The notes below the pieces were generated by a model that was given only the letters and a program-made list of their open reading frames with translations, was not told the DNA's origin and did no database searches. From Fuerstiella sp. (GTDB lineage: Bacteria; Planctomycetota; Planctomycetia; Planctomycetales; Planctomycetaceae): DNA of 33,411 nt. This document shows, piece after piece, positions 1 through 11,168 of the stretch. Position 1 is the first letter of the stretch. The number at the start of each line of letters is the position of its first letter. The stretch is taken from positions 1 through 33,411 of the forward strand of contig JAQWLN010000019.1 of NCBI GenBank assembly GCA_029247265.1, written 5' to 3'. A program made the translations under genes and the position numbers.

Positions 1-1308
1 CACCGGCGCGGGTAATTCTGAAAGGGCTGTGGTTTCCCAGGTCGTTTGGGCTGCATCGAGCTGCTTCGCGATTGCAGAAACGTCCTGCTGAGCTGCTGCG
101 ATCATTCCTGGTAATTCGTTGAGGCGATTCTGCTGTTCCGCCGTTGGTACTTTCAACAGTGGTGCCGCATTGCCGCCGCTGCCACTGAGTCCCCGTTCGG
201 GCACATTGTTGAAGTACGAGAAGAAACGATAAAAGTCCTTCTGCGAAATCGGATCGTACTTGTGGTCGTGGCAGCGAGCGCAACCAACGGTCAGCCCCAT
301 CCAAACCGTGGCCGTCGTGTCGACTCTGTCCACCACATATTCCACGCGGAATTCTTCTTCAATGATGCCCGTTTCGTTGTTCACCATGTGATTGCGGTTG
401 AAGCCAGTGGCGATTTTCTGTTCCATTGTCGAGTTCGGCAGTAAATCTCCCGCGAGCTGTTCGATGGTAAAACGGTCAAACGGCATGTTGCTGTTGAAAG
501 CGCTGATGACCCAGTCGCGCCACAGCCACATCGCTCGATCGTTGTCGGTGAAATATCCGTTCGTGTCTGCGTACCGAGCCGCATCCAGCCAGGCGGTTGC
601 CATTCGCTCACCATAGCGCGGCGACGCCAGCAGCCGATCGATCAGTCTCTGGTAAGCGGCATCATGACCGTCTGCCGAATCACGTTCGAAGGCGTCGATT
701 TCCTGAAGAGCGGGAGGCAATCCAGTCAGGTCCAGCGTAGCGCGACGAATCAATGTCGCATTATCAGCCTTCGCAGAAGGTGACCGTCCGTGACGCTCCA
801 GATTGGCCAGCACAAACCTGTCGACTGGGTTTATGGACCACGTATCGGCATTCACCGAGGGCAATGCAGCGCGACGTGGGGCAACGAACGACCAGTGTGA
901 CTGATACTCGGCACCGTCCTTAATCCATTGACGGAGGTTTTCAATTTCATCAGCGTTGAGGGAAGAGCCGGAGTCACGCGGTGGCATTCGCTCATCCGGA
1001 TCAGCGGCAGTGACTCGCCGAAATACTTCACTGGCTGCCGCGTTCCCTGGTGCGATCGCTCGATGACCATCGCGGTCTCTTGTTGCATTCGATCTGTCAT
1101 CCAGACGCAGTTCGCCCTCACGAGTTGCCGCATCCGGGCCGTGGCAGCGAAAACATTTGTCCGCCAGAATCGGCCTTACGTCCCGATTGTACTGCACATC
1201 CTGCGCGGGAGATTCGTGAGCAGTCGCAAACAGCAGAACGCACGAAAGAAGCAGCCTGATGTGTGGATCAGCAAGAGGGTCGGTAGTGTTTTTCGGGCCG
1301 TAATTCAT
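1..1308 (-). CDS. PSCyt1/DUF1549 planctomycete cytochrome c protein, C-terminus beyond window
   Basis: The reading frame is open for 436 codons from an ATG at 1308 to the window edge, so the N-terminus is complete and the C-terminus is missing. A hydrophobic segment at about residues 17-33 looks like a signal peptide, which suggests a periplasmic or secreted protein. Two CxxCH haem-binding motifs are visible: CFRCH at residues 52-56 and CARCH at 343-347, the latter followed by DHKYDPI. The order (N-terminal PSCyt1 haem domain with LADKCFRCHG and MPPRDSG, then a domain with WLDAARYADTNGY and FNRNHMVNNE) is that of the PSCyt1-DUF1549-DUF1553 proteins greatly expanded in planctomycetes; the DUF1553 part would lie outside. 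These proteins are thought to act in extracytoplasmic redox chemistry, often beside sulfatases and polysaccharide-degrading enzymes; their exact reaction is unknown. The family call is very secure, the function is not. Confidence 0.95.
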   Translation of the reverse strand, partial: MNYGPKNTTDPLADPHIRLLLSCVLLFATAHESPAQDVQYNRDVRPILADKCFRCHGPDAATREGELRLDDRSNATRDRDGHRAIAPGNAAASEVFRRVTAADPDERMPPRDSGSSLNADEIENLRQWIKDGAEYQSHWSFVAPRRAALPSVNADTWSINPVDRFVLANLERHGRSPSAKADNATLIRRATLDLTGLPPALQEIDAFERDSADGHDAAYQRLIDRLLASPRYGERMATAWLDAARYADTNGYFTDNDRAMWLWRDWVISAFNSNMPFDRFTIEQLAGDLLPNSTMEQKIATGFNRNHMVNNETGIIEEEFRVEYVVDRVDTTATVWMGLTVGCARCHDHKYDPISQKDFYRFFSYFNNVPERGLSGSGGNAAPLLKVPTAEQQNRLNELPGMIAAAQQDVSAIAKQLDAAQTTWETTALSELPAPV

Positions 1309-1496
1309 CAGGGCTAATCGTCGTGAGTCCGAAAATGACTCCCGACCCTTTCGGAACCAAAGGTAACGAGATCACTGTACCTAACCGTTTGTTCCATTCC
1401 CTGTTTACGGACCGAAAATCCCGTGGAGCGATGCCCATGCGGTTAATCGCGCACCGGTGGATGGGAACTGGTCATTCCCCGTGCAGCGACAGAAAC

Positions 1497-2555
1497 TCAG
1501 TCATGTTTTTGCCATCTACTTGTGATGTCTGACCATGTAGGACTACTTTCCGAACCTAACATCTGCAACGGCGGTGTACGTTCGATGACCTGCTCAAAGA
1601 GCGTAACGATCGCTTCCCCCATTTGCCACATCGCATGTCTGAAGTCAGCCTGTTCTGCCAGTTCAACCATTTCCGAATAACTTAGTCCACCCGCCTGCTG
1701 GCTAAGTTCCTCACTGCAGTCCCACCGCCGTCCGGTTTTCTTAAGAGCGTAACGTTTCAACAAACGCGGATTACGGATGGCCTGATAGCGACGGTTTTCC
1801 TTCAGAACGACAGTGAGCAGTGGGGCAAGCTGTGGCGACCACGCATTTGAAAAATGGGCGGCCAATTCGCCTCGTGGTTTTGCAGCTCGCATGTAATGCA
1901 GTTGAATCGGCTCGATCGGCGTTTCCGCAAGTTCGCCTAACAGAGCCGCCCAGTTCAGATGTAGTTCTTTGACCCCAATCTCGTGAAAAGAAAACAGATC
2001 CTGAACGGGACGATTCTTGGGCGTATATTTCCCATCCAGTAAATTCAGATCGATGCCCGGCTGAACCGATTTGATCAGACTGTCGCTGACGATATGAGCC
2101 ATCCAGCCGAACAGATAGGCTAGCTGTCGCTGGCCCGGCCCGAACATTTCGACGGCGTCCTGCACGACGGCCGTGCAATAGTCAGGCAGGTGGTCCCAGG
2201 GGACCGTCTGCTCGCGCTCGGCCGACGTCCAGCCAAAGACCAGATGGGAACGACCGTAGAACAGGCTGTGAATGTCACGTGGCCGGAACGATTTCCCAGC
2301 GAACTCAAGTGACCACGGGCGTACGGCACCACCGGTGAGCGGGCTGTGCTGAAGCGGCGCTGTGCCATAGCCGACGTGCAGTCCGGTATCCACACAGACG
2401 GCTTCCGGCATCGTCTGAATGTCACAGCCAAGATATGCACCGCAAAGATAACTCGGGGAGTGACGATATATCAGCGGCGCAATCGGCAGTTTTCTATGAC
2501 GGGTCGCCATTCCGGCCAGAACGGCGTACATCGTGTGACCAACAATACCGCTCAT
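1497..2555 (-). CDS. Hypothetical protein, zinc-dependent phospholipase C-like
   Basis: The protein has 352 residues from the ATG at 2555. A TTG 54 bases upstream is in frame, but the stretch it adds looks non-conserved, and the sequence MSGIVGHTMY is a more natural N-terminus. No signal peptide is seen. The pattern of an early His (H7), an LGCDIQTMP segment (Asp45) and a helix with His154 and Asp158 (GWMAHIVSDS) resembles the metal-ligand layout of the zinc-dependent phospholipase C/S1-P1 nuclease fold (PF00882). It is followed by FSFHEIGVKEL. This is a pattern-level resemblance, not a firm assignment. The gene lies 134 bases downstream of gyrA on the same strand and might be read through from it, but no functional link is obvious. 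The existence of the gene is well supported; the enzymatic role is tentative. Confidence 0.72.
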   Translation of the reverse strand: MSGIVGHTMYAVLAGMATRHRKLPIAPLIYRHSPSYLCGAYLGCDIQTMPEAVCVDTGLHVGYGTAPLQHSPLTGGAVRPWSLEFAGKSFRPRDIHSLFYGRSHLVFGWTSAEREQTVPWDHLPDYCTAVVQDAVEMFGPGQRQLAYLFGWMAHIVSDSLIKSVQPGIDLNLLDGKYTPKNRPVQDLFSFHEIGVKELHLNWAALLGELAETPIEPIQLHYMRAAKPRGELAAHFSNAWSPQLAPLLTVVLKENRRYQAIRNPRLLKRYALKKTGRRWDCSEELSQQAGGLSYSEMVELAEQADFRHAMWQMGEAIVTLFEQVIERTPPLQMLGSESSPTWSDITSRWQKHD

Positions 2556-2689
2556 CGTGACGAGTTCCGATTTGCCAGTGGAACAAATCAGGCGTGGGGA
2601 TTCGCGCAAGTCTCATTTCATCGGTACGCGGGGCGGTGCCCCTGCAAACACTCGCAACCCCACGAACCTTCCTGAGTTCTATCCTCAGC

Positions 2690-5464
<2,775 letters not shown>

Positions 5465-5472
5465 CCTGAAAA

Positions 5473-5479
5473 CTCCTTT
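5473..5479 (-). promoter_or_regulatory. Shine-Dalgarno site of gyrA (decides TTG start)
   Basis: Reading the minus strand, AAAGGAG is followed by 8 bases and then the TTG codon at 5464. This is one of the clearest ribosome binding sites in the window and is the reason for choosing the non-ATG start of gyrA. Confidence 0.75.
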
Positions 5480-5485
5480 GGGGCT

Positions 5486-5502
5486 GCTAAGCTGTGCTTA
5501 GC
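5486..5502 (-). promoter_or_regulatory. Hairpin in gyrA 5' leader
   Basis: GCTAAG and CTTAGC form a perfect 6-bp inverted repeat around a 5-base loop. It ends 7 bases before the gyrA Shine-Dalgarno sequence, so in the mRNA it would sit directly beside the ribosome site. It could be a protein-binding operator or a translational control element. There is no evidence beyond the symmetry and position. Confidence 0.4.
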
Positions 5503-5873
5503 GCAAACTGCATGGAAAGCGGGTCAAAAATGAGGTTCTTGCAGGGGGCTTCCCGACAAAATCTGTGTAATCACGTGCCACCAGCGGACTGATTGAATCA
5601 CGCCGCGGAAATCGACCTCACGAAATTCCGGGCTATGTTTTGCAAACGAGCGCTGATGGCAAAAATAAACGTGTGGAAATGCACCTAACCATTTTTCAGA
5701 TAATGATTTACGGCATCTCGTTGAGAGAGCCGAATGCTAGCAGAAAAACACGCATTTCTCAACGGCCAGTGCGTCTATTCACAGTCAAAGTCGGCCGAAA
5801 ATTCAGAGTATTGAGCAGACGAGCGGCTGGAGGTCCCAGGTGACCGCCACGCTCCATTTGTTAAAGTAAATTC
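5503..5873. other. Intergenic region between divergent gyrA and membrane protein genes
   Basis: The region should hold the gyrA promoter on the minus strand and the promoter of the 5874 gene on the plus strand. No convincing -35/-10 pair, RNA gene or repeat was found. Just before the 5874 start there is an AT-rich stretch containing TAAAGT and no Shine-Dalgarno sequence, which would fit a very short leader, but this is speculative. Confidence 0.5.
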
Positions 5874-6605
5874 ATGGATATTCACAGCGCAGACACATCG
5901 TTTAATCCTTATCGTCCTCCGGAAAACGAACCGCAGGATACCACCCTGTCGCCGGACACTGAGTTCATGGTTTCCAGCGAGTGTGTTCTTTGCGGTGCCA
6001 ACGTCACTCTGCCTGAAGTTTGTATCCGAACGGGCGACAAGGATGAGCTGGAACGACAGTCTGACGTGCTGAAATGGACCCCGTTCGTGCTGCATCGGTT
6101 GCGAGTGGTGCTGCTGGGCTTCGGGCTGCCGTTTGCAGCTCAGGTGCTGATCGTGGCCTCCCAGCAACCAGTGGGTACTCTGTCCGCGGCGGATCAGGTG
6201 TCAGCAGCTGCCTGGCTGACATTGTTACTTATTGTGGTTCTGACTCCGGTTGTATTGTGGTTTGCCCACCGAACCACGCGAAGAACTCAGGCCACCTGGT
6301 ACGTGGAACGCGGTCTCATGGACAGGCAACGGCGGAAGCGAAAATCGTGGAGGGTGACGGCCACCGTCCTTGCGTTGCTGTTTTTCGGGGCCATCGTTCT
6401 GGGCATCATGGTCAGCGAGTCCTATCTGGTATTCACGTTCTGGACGGGCTTGCCTGCTATCCTCTCACTGATTCAATCACGCCGGCGTGTTCAACCGCAG
6501 GTTGTGGGTACTCACCAGGGGCTGAATATTCTTGCAGGGCTCTCGCCGTTGTTTCTGCAGGAGGTTCTGTCCATCATTGAACGTCGATCCGGAAACACGC
6601 AATGA
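5874..6605 (+). CDS. Hypothetical membrane protein with N-terminal FNPYRPP motif (paralog 1)
   Basis: This 243-residue protein starts with a short hydrophilic segment holding FNPYRPP (about residues 10-16), a motif type common near the N-termini of planctomycete membrane proteins. A conserved block follows, with EFMVSSECVLCGANVTLPEVCIRTG (described here for comparison with the next gene). Hydrophobic segments lie at about 78-97, 109-127, 162-180 and 185-200, giving about four transmembrane helices. A WYVERG block sits between the second and third. It shares this layout with the next gene, whose ATG overlaps its stop codon (ATGA), so the two are co-transcribed and probably translationally coupled. 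No enzymatic motif is visible. A membrane complex of the two paralogs is a reasonable guess and no more. Confidence 0.85.
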   Translation: MDIHSADTSFNPYRPPENEPQDTTLSPDTEFMVSSECVLCGANVTLPEVCIRTGDKDELERQSDVLKWTPFVLHRLRVVLLGFGLPFAAQVLIVASQQPVGTLSAADQVSAAAWLTLLLIVVLTPVVLWFAHRTTRRTQATWYVERGLMDRQRRKRKSWRVTATVLALLFFGAIVLGIMVSESYLVFTFWTGLPAILSLIQSRRRVQPQVVGTHQGLNILAGLSPLFLQEVLSIIERRSGNTQ

Positions 6606-7282
6606 GCGAGCCCAGCACCGACTTCAATCCGTTTCAGGCGCCTGTTGCTGATGCCGCAGAAAAACAGGAACTTGGCGAAGACGACGAATTCCTGGTTTCT
6701 CGGCGCGAGATTCTATGCAGAGACACCGTGATACTGCCACTGGTTTGCATTCGTTACGGAGAGACCGAAGACCTGGAGCAGCGAAAAAAGCTACTCAGAA
6801 TGCTCTCCGGTACAGGAGCATTCTCCCTTGTGTTGACTGTGATCGGATTCCTTCTTCTGGTTGGGGCAACGATCGGCGGGCAGCTTCCTTTTTCGGGATC
6901 CTCATCCGGCAAGCTGTTTTATCTGACCGTTTTCATTATGGCCTTGCCCGCGACGTTTTGGGCGTTCAGACGCTACGGTTGCCGCATGGTTGATGCCTCC
7001 TGGTACGTGGGGCCCCGTTACCGACGAATGATTCTGTGGGAAAAGCGAATCGGCCGAGCGATCGTATTCTTCGTGACAGCAGCCGGAGGCGTTGGTATTG
7101 CTCGCGAGAGCGGCTCATGGTGGCCGCTCGTCGGACTGGCCGGGCTTGGTCTGTTGCTGAGCATTTTTTTTGACCCAAACATCAACCTGCAGCTGGTGGG
7201 CCGGCGGCGCGGAGTATTTCTGCTGCGAGGACACTCCAAATCGTTCTATCTCCAGGTCCAGCGGAACAACAGCAGGTTTTAA
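6602..7282 (+). CDS. Hypothetical membrane protein with N-terminal FNPFQAP motif (paralog 2)
   Basis: The 226-residue product is a diverged paralog of the preceding protein. Shared features are the FNPFQAP motif (8-14), the segment EFLVSRREILCRDTVILP followed by LVCIRYG, a WYVGPRYRR block after the second hydrophobic helix, and an RRRGVFLLRGHSK-like C-terminus corresponding to the H-Q-G-L region of its neighbour. About four membrane helices are predicted (roughly 70-92, 105-121, 148-163 and 170-187). Its ATG overlaps the stop codon of the upstream gene by four bases. The function is unknown. The tandem arrangement points to a duplication followed by divergence. Confidence 0.85.
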   Translation: MSEPSTDFNPFQAPVADAAEKQELGEDDEFLVSRREILCRDTVILPLVCIRYGETEDLEQRKKLLRMLSGTGAFSLVLTVIGFLLLVGATIGGQLPFSGSSSGKLFYLTVFIMALPATFWAFRRYGCRMVDASWYVGPRYRRMILWEKRIGRAIVFFVTAAGGVGIARESGSWWPLVGLAGLGLLLSIFFDPNINLQLVGRRRGVFLLRGHSKSFYLQVQRNNSRF

Positions 7283-7287
7283 CCTGC
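7272..7287. repeat. Palindrome over a stop codon between convergent genes
   Basis: GCAGGTT and AACCTGC are perfect reverse complements separated by two bases. The site spans the TAA stop of the upstream membrane protein gene and lies 12 bases from the stop of the convergent sulfatase gene. It could act as a small bidirectional stem-loop terminator, but it lacks a T-run on either side. Confidence 0.35.
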
Positions 7288-7298
7288 GAAGTACGCAT

Positions 7299-8714
7299 TC
7301 AGAACGCACCGCGCCTCGGCGGGCACGGATCCATGTTCAGAACACTGGCGTCGAAACACTGTTGCATCAGACGCAGCTTCATGGATTGGTGACCAGGCGA
7401 CGTCCACAGATTCACAAATTCGTTGGGATCCGAATTCAGGTCGTAGAGTTCGCCCTGATCGGAGCCGTGATAGACGACGATTTTTTCACCGGTCGTTCTC
7501 AGCATCGTTCCATAGGCATCGCTGTGAGTCCAGCTGTTGTAGTATTCACAAAAGACGGCATCGCGATGATGAGCCGGATCCGCCTTTCCGGCCAAATGCG
7601 GCAGCAGTGATCTTCCCTGGACGCGTTCCGGTACTTCCAGATCGGCGGCATCCAGTAACGTCGGCACCAGGTCGACCAGTTCCGTCAGACCATCAACACG
7701 CAGTCCGCTCTGAAACTGCCCCGGCCATGACATGACCAGTGGAACCTTAATGGCTTCGTCATAGAAATGCGGGCCCTTGAAATAGATGCCGTGGTCTCCG
7801 AGCATTTCTCCATGGTCTGACATAAAGATCACGATCGTATTCCCACGCTGTCCAGACTGTTCCAGACAGTCCATGATGCGCCCGACCTGATCGTCTATCA
7901 ATTCGCACATCGCGTAATAAGCAGCCGTCACCTGACGTCGATCATTATCCGTCATCGCTGCCGTGTGGAATTCCCCCGGACTGTTGTGCGCCCAGATCGA
8001 ATCGAGCTGTTGAAAGGACGTTTTCGAATTAAGTTCTTCCGCCTTCATTTTCGGCAGCGGCATATCATCCGTATTGTATCTCGCCATGTACTCGGGCGGT
8101 GGGTCGAACGCGTGGTGAGGGTCAAAACAATTGAAGCTGAAGAACCACGGGCGGTTTGTATTGCTGCGAATAAAGTCGATCGCCATATCGGCGCACCAGG
8201 TGGTCTGGTGAAATTCCGCCGGCACGCCTTCCTTCACGAAGCCGGTGGATGGACCGGAATACAGTTGTTCCCATGACTGCCCCTTCGAGCGCAGCCATTG
8301 AGAATATGCGTTTTCCGGCCAGTCGGGCTGTGGATGATGAGACCAGTGAAAATCGTGGTATCCGTCGTCGATACGCTCTTCGACCTTGCCATCTGAACAT
8401 GATGCCAGATGCAGTTTCCCCGCCAGACCGCAGCGATAACCCGCGTCGGCAAACATGCGGCTCACCAGCACCTCATCCGCAGGAATGGTCTGTCCGTTCT
8501 GGCGACAACGTGTGGTTCGCGGATAGCGCCCCGTCAGAAACGAGGCTCGACTGGGACTGCACACGGGACTTTGGCAGTACGCCTGAGTAAAGCTGACCCC
8601 GTCCTCAACAAGCCTGTCAATATTCGGCGTACGGATCAGGTCATTGCCCAGCGAGTGAATGGTGTCGAATCGCTGTTGGTCCGTACACAGCCAGAGTATG
8701 TTGGGAGTTGACAT
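7299..8714 (-). CDS. Type I (formylglycine-dependent) sulfatase
   Basis: The 471-residue protein has the sulfatase signature C-S-P-S-R at residues 52-56 (Cys52 would be converted to formylglycine) followed by ASFLTGRYP. N-terminal LCTDQQRFDT supplies metal ligands, and the later motif SDHGEMLGDHG with a downstream Lys (YFKGPHFYDE) completes the active site. The domain FFSFNCFDPHHAFDPP is typical of the alkaline phosphatase superfamily fold. No signal peptide is visible at the chosen ATG, so the enzyme may be cytoplasmic, unlike many planctomycete sulfatases. The substrate cannot be read from the sequence; a sulfated carbohydrate or small ester is likely. The gene stands alone, convergent with the membrane protein pair and divergent from rdgB. 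Confidence 0.93.
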   Translation of the reverse strand: MSTPNILWLCTDQQRFDTIHSLGNDLIRTPNIDRLVEDGVSFTQAYCQSPVCSPSRASFLTGRYPRTTRCRQNGQTIPADEVLVSRMFADAGYRCGLAGKLHLASCSDGKVEERIDDGYHDFHWSHHPQPDWPENAYSQWLRSKGQSWEQLYSGPSTGFVKEGVPAEFHQTTWCADMAIDFIRSNTNRPWFFSFNCFDPHHAFDPPPEYMARYNTDDMPLPKMKAEELNSKTSFQQLDSIWAHNSPGEFHTAAMTDNDRRQVTAAYYAMCELIDDQVGRIMDCLEQSGQRGNTIVIFMSDHGEMLGDHGIYFKGPHFYDEAIKVPLVMSWPGQFQSGLRVDGLTELVDLVPTLLDAADLEVPERVQGRSLLPHLAGKADPAHHRDAVFCEYYNSWTHSDAYGTMLRTTGEKIVVYHGSDQGELYDLNSDPNEFVNLWTSPGHQSMKLRLMQQCFDASVLNMDPCPPRRGAF

Positions 8715-8853
8715 TATGGATGGTCAGTTCCGAGTCATGAAAAAAACAAGACAACCGGAGGATGATAGTTCAGCGGCGTCACAGCAACCAATATGCTACG
8801 CCGCAAACGATGTTTCCTGATTCACGTCTCACCTAACGAATGCAGATCACACA

Positions 8854-9480
8854 ATGTCCCGCACCATCGTCCTGGCCAGTCGCAACGTCAAGAAAACACA
8901 CGAAGTGGCCGAATTACTGGCTCCTGCTGGGTTTACAGTTGTACCTGTGACTGAGTTTCCGAACGTTCCGGAAGTTGAGGAAGACGGCGACACATTCGCT
9001 GCCAACGCTGCAAAGAAAGCGACAGAAGTCGCAATCGCGCTGGGTCAATGGGTGATTGGTGAAGACAGTGGGCTGCGCGTTGACGCCTTAAACGGCGCAC
9101 CCGGCATCTATTCGGCTCGTTACAGCGGTCCGGACGCCACAGACGAAGAAAACAACGTCAAACTGATTTCCGACCTGGCCGACATTCCTGAAGATCGACG
9201 GGGCGCGGGCTATGTATGCAGCGTTGCTCTGTCGAATCCTCAGGGAGAAGTCAAAGTCGCGGTCGAGGGGACCTGTCGCGGTCGTATCCTGAGTGAGGCT
9301 CACGGAGCTGGTGGGTTCGGCTACGACCCGTATTTTCTGATTCGCGAGTTTCACCGGACGTTTGGCGAACTCAGCCCCCTTGTCAAACGCAAACTCAGTC
9401 ATCGTGCTCGCGCGTTTGCCCGATTTATCCCGTTGCTCCAGAAGATCGCTGATGAGTTTCAGGAACAACCATCGTCATAG
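8854..9480 (+). CDS. rdgB: XTP/dITP pyrophosphatase (non-canonical purine NTP hydrolase)
   Basis: The 208-residue protein has the Ham1/RdgB layout: LASRNVKKTHEV at the N-terminus (substrate phosphate binding), EEDGDTFAANAAKKA, GEDSGLRVDALNGAPGIYSAR, GFGYDPYF and the C-terminal SHRARAF. It hydrolyses ITP, dITP and XTP to monophosphates and so keeps deaminated purines out of DNA and RNA. Length and motifs match the family closely. No Shine-Dalgarno sequence is apparent before the ATG. The last 56 bases overlap the 3' end of the convergent gene on the opposite strand. The conserved SHRARAF core lies close to that overlap, so the C-terminal tail must satisfy two reading frames. Confidence 0.96.
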   Translation: MSRTIVLASRNVKKTHEVAELLAPAGFTVVPVTEFPNVPEVEEDGDTFAANAAKKATEVAIALGQWVIGEDSGLRVDALNGAPGIYSARYSGPDATDEENNVKLISDLADIPEDRRGAGYVCSVALSNPQGEVKVAVEGTCRGRILSEAHGAGGFGYDPYFLIREFHRTFGELSPLVKRKLSHRARAFARFIPLLQKIADEFQEQPSS

Positions 9481-10381
9481 AAGCTGGTGCAACCGTGACG
9501 CGAAGCGGGCAGCAGGCAGCGGGGTCTCCGTCACATTGAGCGGGAGTATCGTCGGACACGGATCGAATCTCGATTTCATCCGCAGTAAGCCGCAGCACGT
9601 CGCCCACTTTATCTGCCAGTCCCAGTCGGGTCCGCACAGCATGAATCAGCGTCGTGGCACGGCCGGTCTGCCGAAAAATGCGAACATCCAGCCGCCCATT
9701 CTGAGGATCGGCCTGTGGTGAAAACGGCATGCGAAAACCATAGGCTGGAATGTTGGTGACAATCACGTGGGTGCCTTCGCCCAGTAGGTCACCGTCCGCA
9801 GAATACACCGACAGCGCGGGAAAGTTATAACCCAGGAAGCTTTGCAGAATCGGCTTCACGTACGACAGACGGCGAATATGTCCGGTGCGTACCGCGTGCA
9901 GCCGCTGAACGACCTGTGCATCTACACCGACGCTCGTCATCAGCAGAAATCGTTGATCGTTCGCAAATGCAGTGTCGAATGACTGCGTCTCGAGTGTGTG
10001 AATCATCTGAGCCACAAAGTTACCGCTACGCGGAACCTGCAGATATCGAGCCATCAGGTTCTCGGTTCCCAAAGGCAACGTAGCGATGGGAAACTGCGGA
10101 TGCCGACTGACCAGACCAGCCACGGTGCCGTCGCCGCCAGCCGCAACCAGACATCGCAGTTGCTCCTGCACGGCACTGCCTTTGACAAACTGATCCAGTC
10201 GGTCTCGGCTGCCAAACAGGCGGACGCGATAGTTGAGTCGTCGGAGTTTGCGGATCAGGTTCAGAAGTTGCTTTGCCCCTCGACCGGAACCGGAAGTGGG
10301 ATTGCGCTGAATCACAACAAGATTGCGATCCCTGAATTCACCCGGAGCGTCCGCTGTGACCGGTGGCAGTTCGACATCCAC
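9425..10381 (-). CDS. Diacylglycerol/lipid kinase family protein
   Basis: The protein shows the DAGK catalytic-domain pattern: NPTSGSGRGAK at residues 27-37 and the nucleotide-binding GGDGTV at 82-87, then LPLGTENLMARYL, and a C-terminal beta domain with PAQCDGDP, as in the DgkB/YegS/LCB5 superfamily. It probably phosphorylates a lipid such as diacylglycerol with ATP. Start choice: a TTG at 10429 would overlap the upstream HAD gene by 44 bases, whereas a GTG at 10381 lies 4 bases after that gene's stop with GAGGA upstream, so the GTG (318 residues) is preferred. The two genes are likely co-transcribed. The 3' end overlaps rdgB on the opposite strand. Confidence 0.88.
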   Translation of the reverse strand: MDVELPPVTADAPGEFRDRNLVVIQRNPTSGSGRGAKQLLNLIRKLRRLNYRVRLFGSRDRLDQFVKGSAVQEQLRCLVAAGGDGTVAGLVSRHPQFPIATLPLGTENLMARYLQVPRSGNFVAQMIHTLETQSFDTAFANDQRFLLMTSVGVDAQVVQRLHAVRTGHIRRLSYVKPILQSFLGYNFPALSVYSADGDLLGEGTHVIVTNIPAYGFRMPFSPQADPQNGRLDVRIFRQTGRATTLIHAVRTRLGLADKVGDVLRLTADEIEIRSVSDDTPAQCDGDPAACCPLRVTVAPASMTMVVPETHQRSSGATG

Positions 10382-10385
10382 AGTG

Positions 10386-11168
10386 TTAGGAGTCCTCGTC
10401 AGGCGTACGGCTGGCAGACAAACGTTCAAAAAGTTTTGGCAATTGCTGCAAAGTTGACAGCTGAATCACATTTTCCGGCGTTTCAGCGTTGTCGCTGATT
10501 GCGGTCCCGCGGCGAATCCATGCGGCCCGCATGCCCGCCGCAACAGCTCCCTGAACATCGTTGATCAGGTCATCGCCCACCATCAGCGTCTGTTCTGCTG
10601 AAACTCCCAGTTCCTGTATTGCAGCCTGGAAAAACTCGACTGCGGGTTTCCTCCATCCGACAACCGACGAAATGATTCGGCAGTCGACTTCGGCAATTGG
10701 CGTCAGACCGTCACACACAGAATTTAATCGCAGATCAAAATTCGACGCGATCGCCACTTTCACGCCCGCGCGTTTCAAATCATCTACGAGTTCCCCAACG
10801 TCATCAAAACATACCCAACTCGCAGGCTGCGCGAAATGAGCAAACAGCTCGTCAAAGCATGCCTGAAACCCGTCTGAGTTCGGGCAGAGATCCCGAATCA
10901 GTTGGGCCCAGAATTCATGCTCGGCCTGTTCGCTGGTTGATAAATTGTCGCCCGCGGACCGAGCGATCAGAGATTCCCGAATGACAGCACTGACGCGATC
11001 AGGGTCAACACTCGCACCACAATGACGCTGGATGGAACGTCGATAAGCTTCTGCCACCGACGGCTCCGGGTACATCAGCGTCCCCACGGCATCAAATACG
11101 ACGGCGGTAATGCCGCTCAAACTGTCGATATCATTGACGATCGTCTCGTCCTGAACTGAGTTCGCCAT
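10386..11168 (-). CDS. HAD superfamily hydrolase (subfamily IA), without the motif I acid/base Asp
   Basis: The 260-residue protein has the four HAD motifs: FDAVGTL with nucleophile Asp26, a motif II serine in IASNFDLR (Ser142), motif III Lys174 in GWRKPAVEFF, and motif IV VGDDLINDVQGA (Asp199, Asp200, Asp204). A helical cap of about 90 residues follows motif I, as in subfamily IA. The residue two after the nucleophile is Val28 rather than the Asp that most HAD phosphatases use as acid/base; L-2-haloacid dehalogenases and some HDHD3-like proteins also lack it. The substrate is unknown. It lies directly upstream of the lipid kinase gene in an apparent two-gene operon. Confidence 0.9.
   Translation of the reverse strand: MANSVQDETIVNDIDSLSGITAVVFDAVGTLMYPEPSVAEAYRRSIQRHCGASVDPDRVSAVIRESLIARSAGDNLSTSEQAEHEFWAQLIRDLCPNSDGFQACFDELFAHFAQPASWVCFDDVGELVDDLKRAGVKVAIASNFDLRLNSVCDGLTPIAEVDCRIISSVVGWRKPAVEFFQAAIQELGVSAEQTLMVGDDLINDVQGAVAAGMRAAWIRRGTAISDNAETPENVIQLSTLQQLPKLFERLSASRTPDEDS

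Noticed and set aside
928-1317. Plus-strand frame of 129 codons
   Set aside because: It is antisense to the well-supported PSCyt1/DUF1549 gene.
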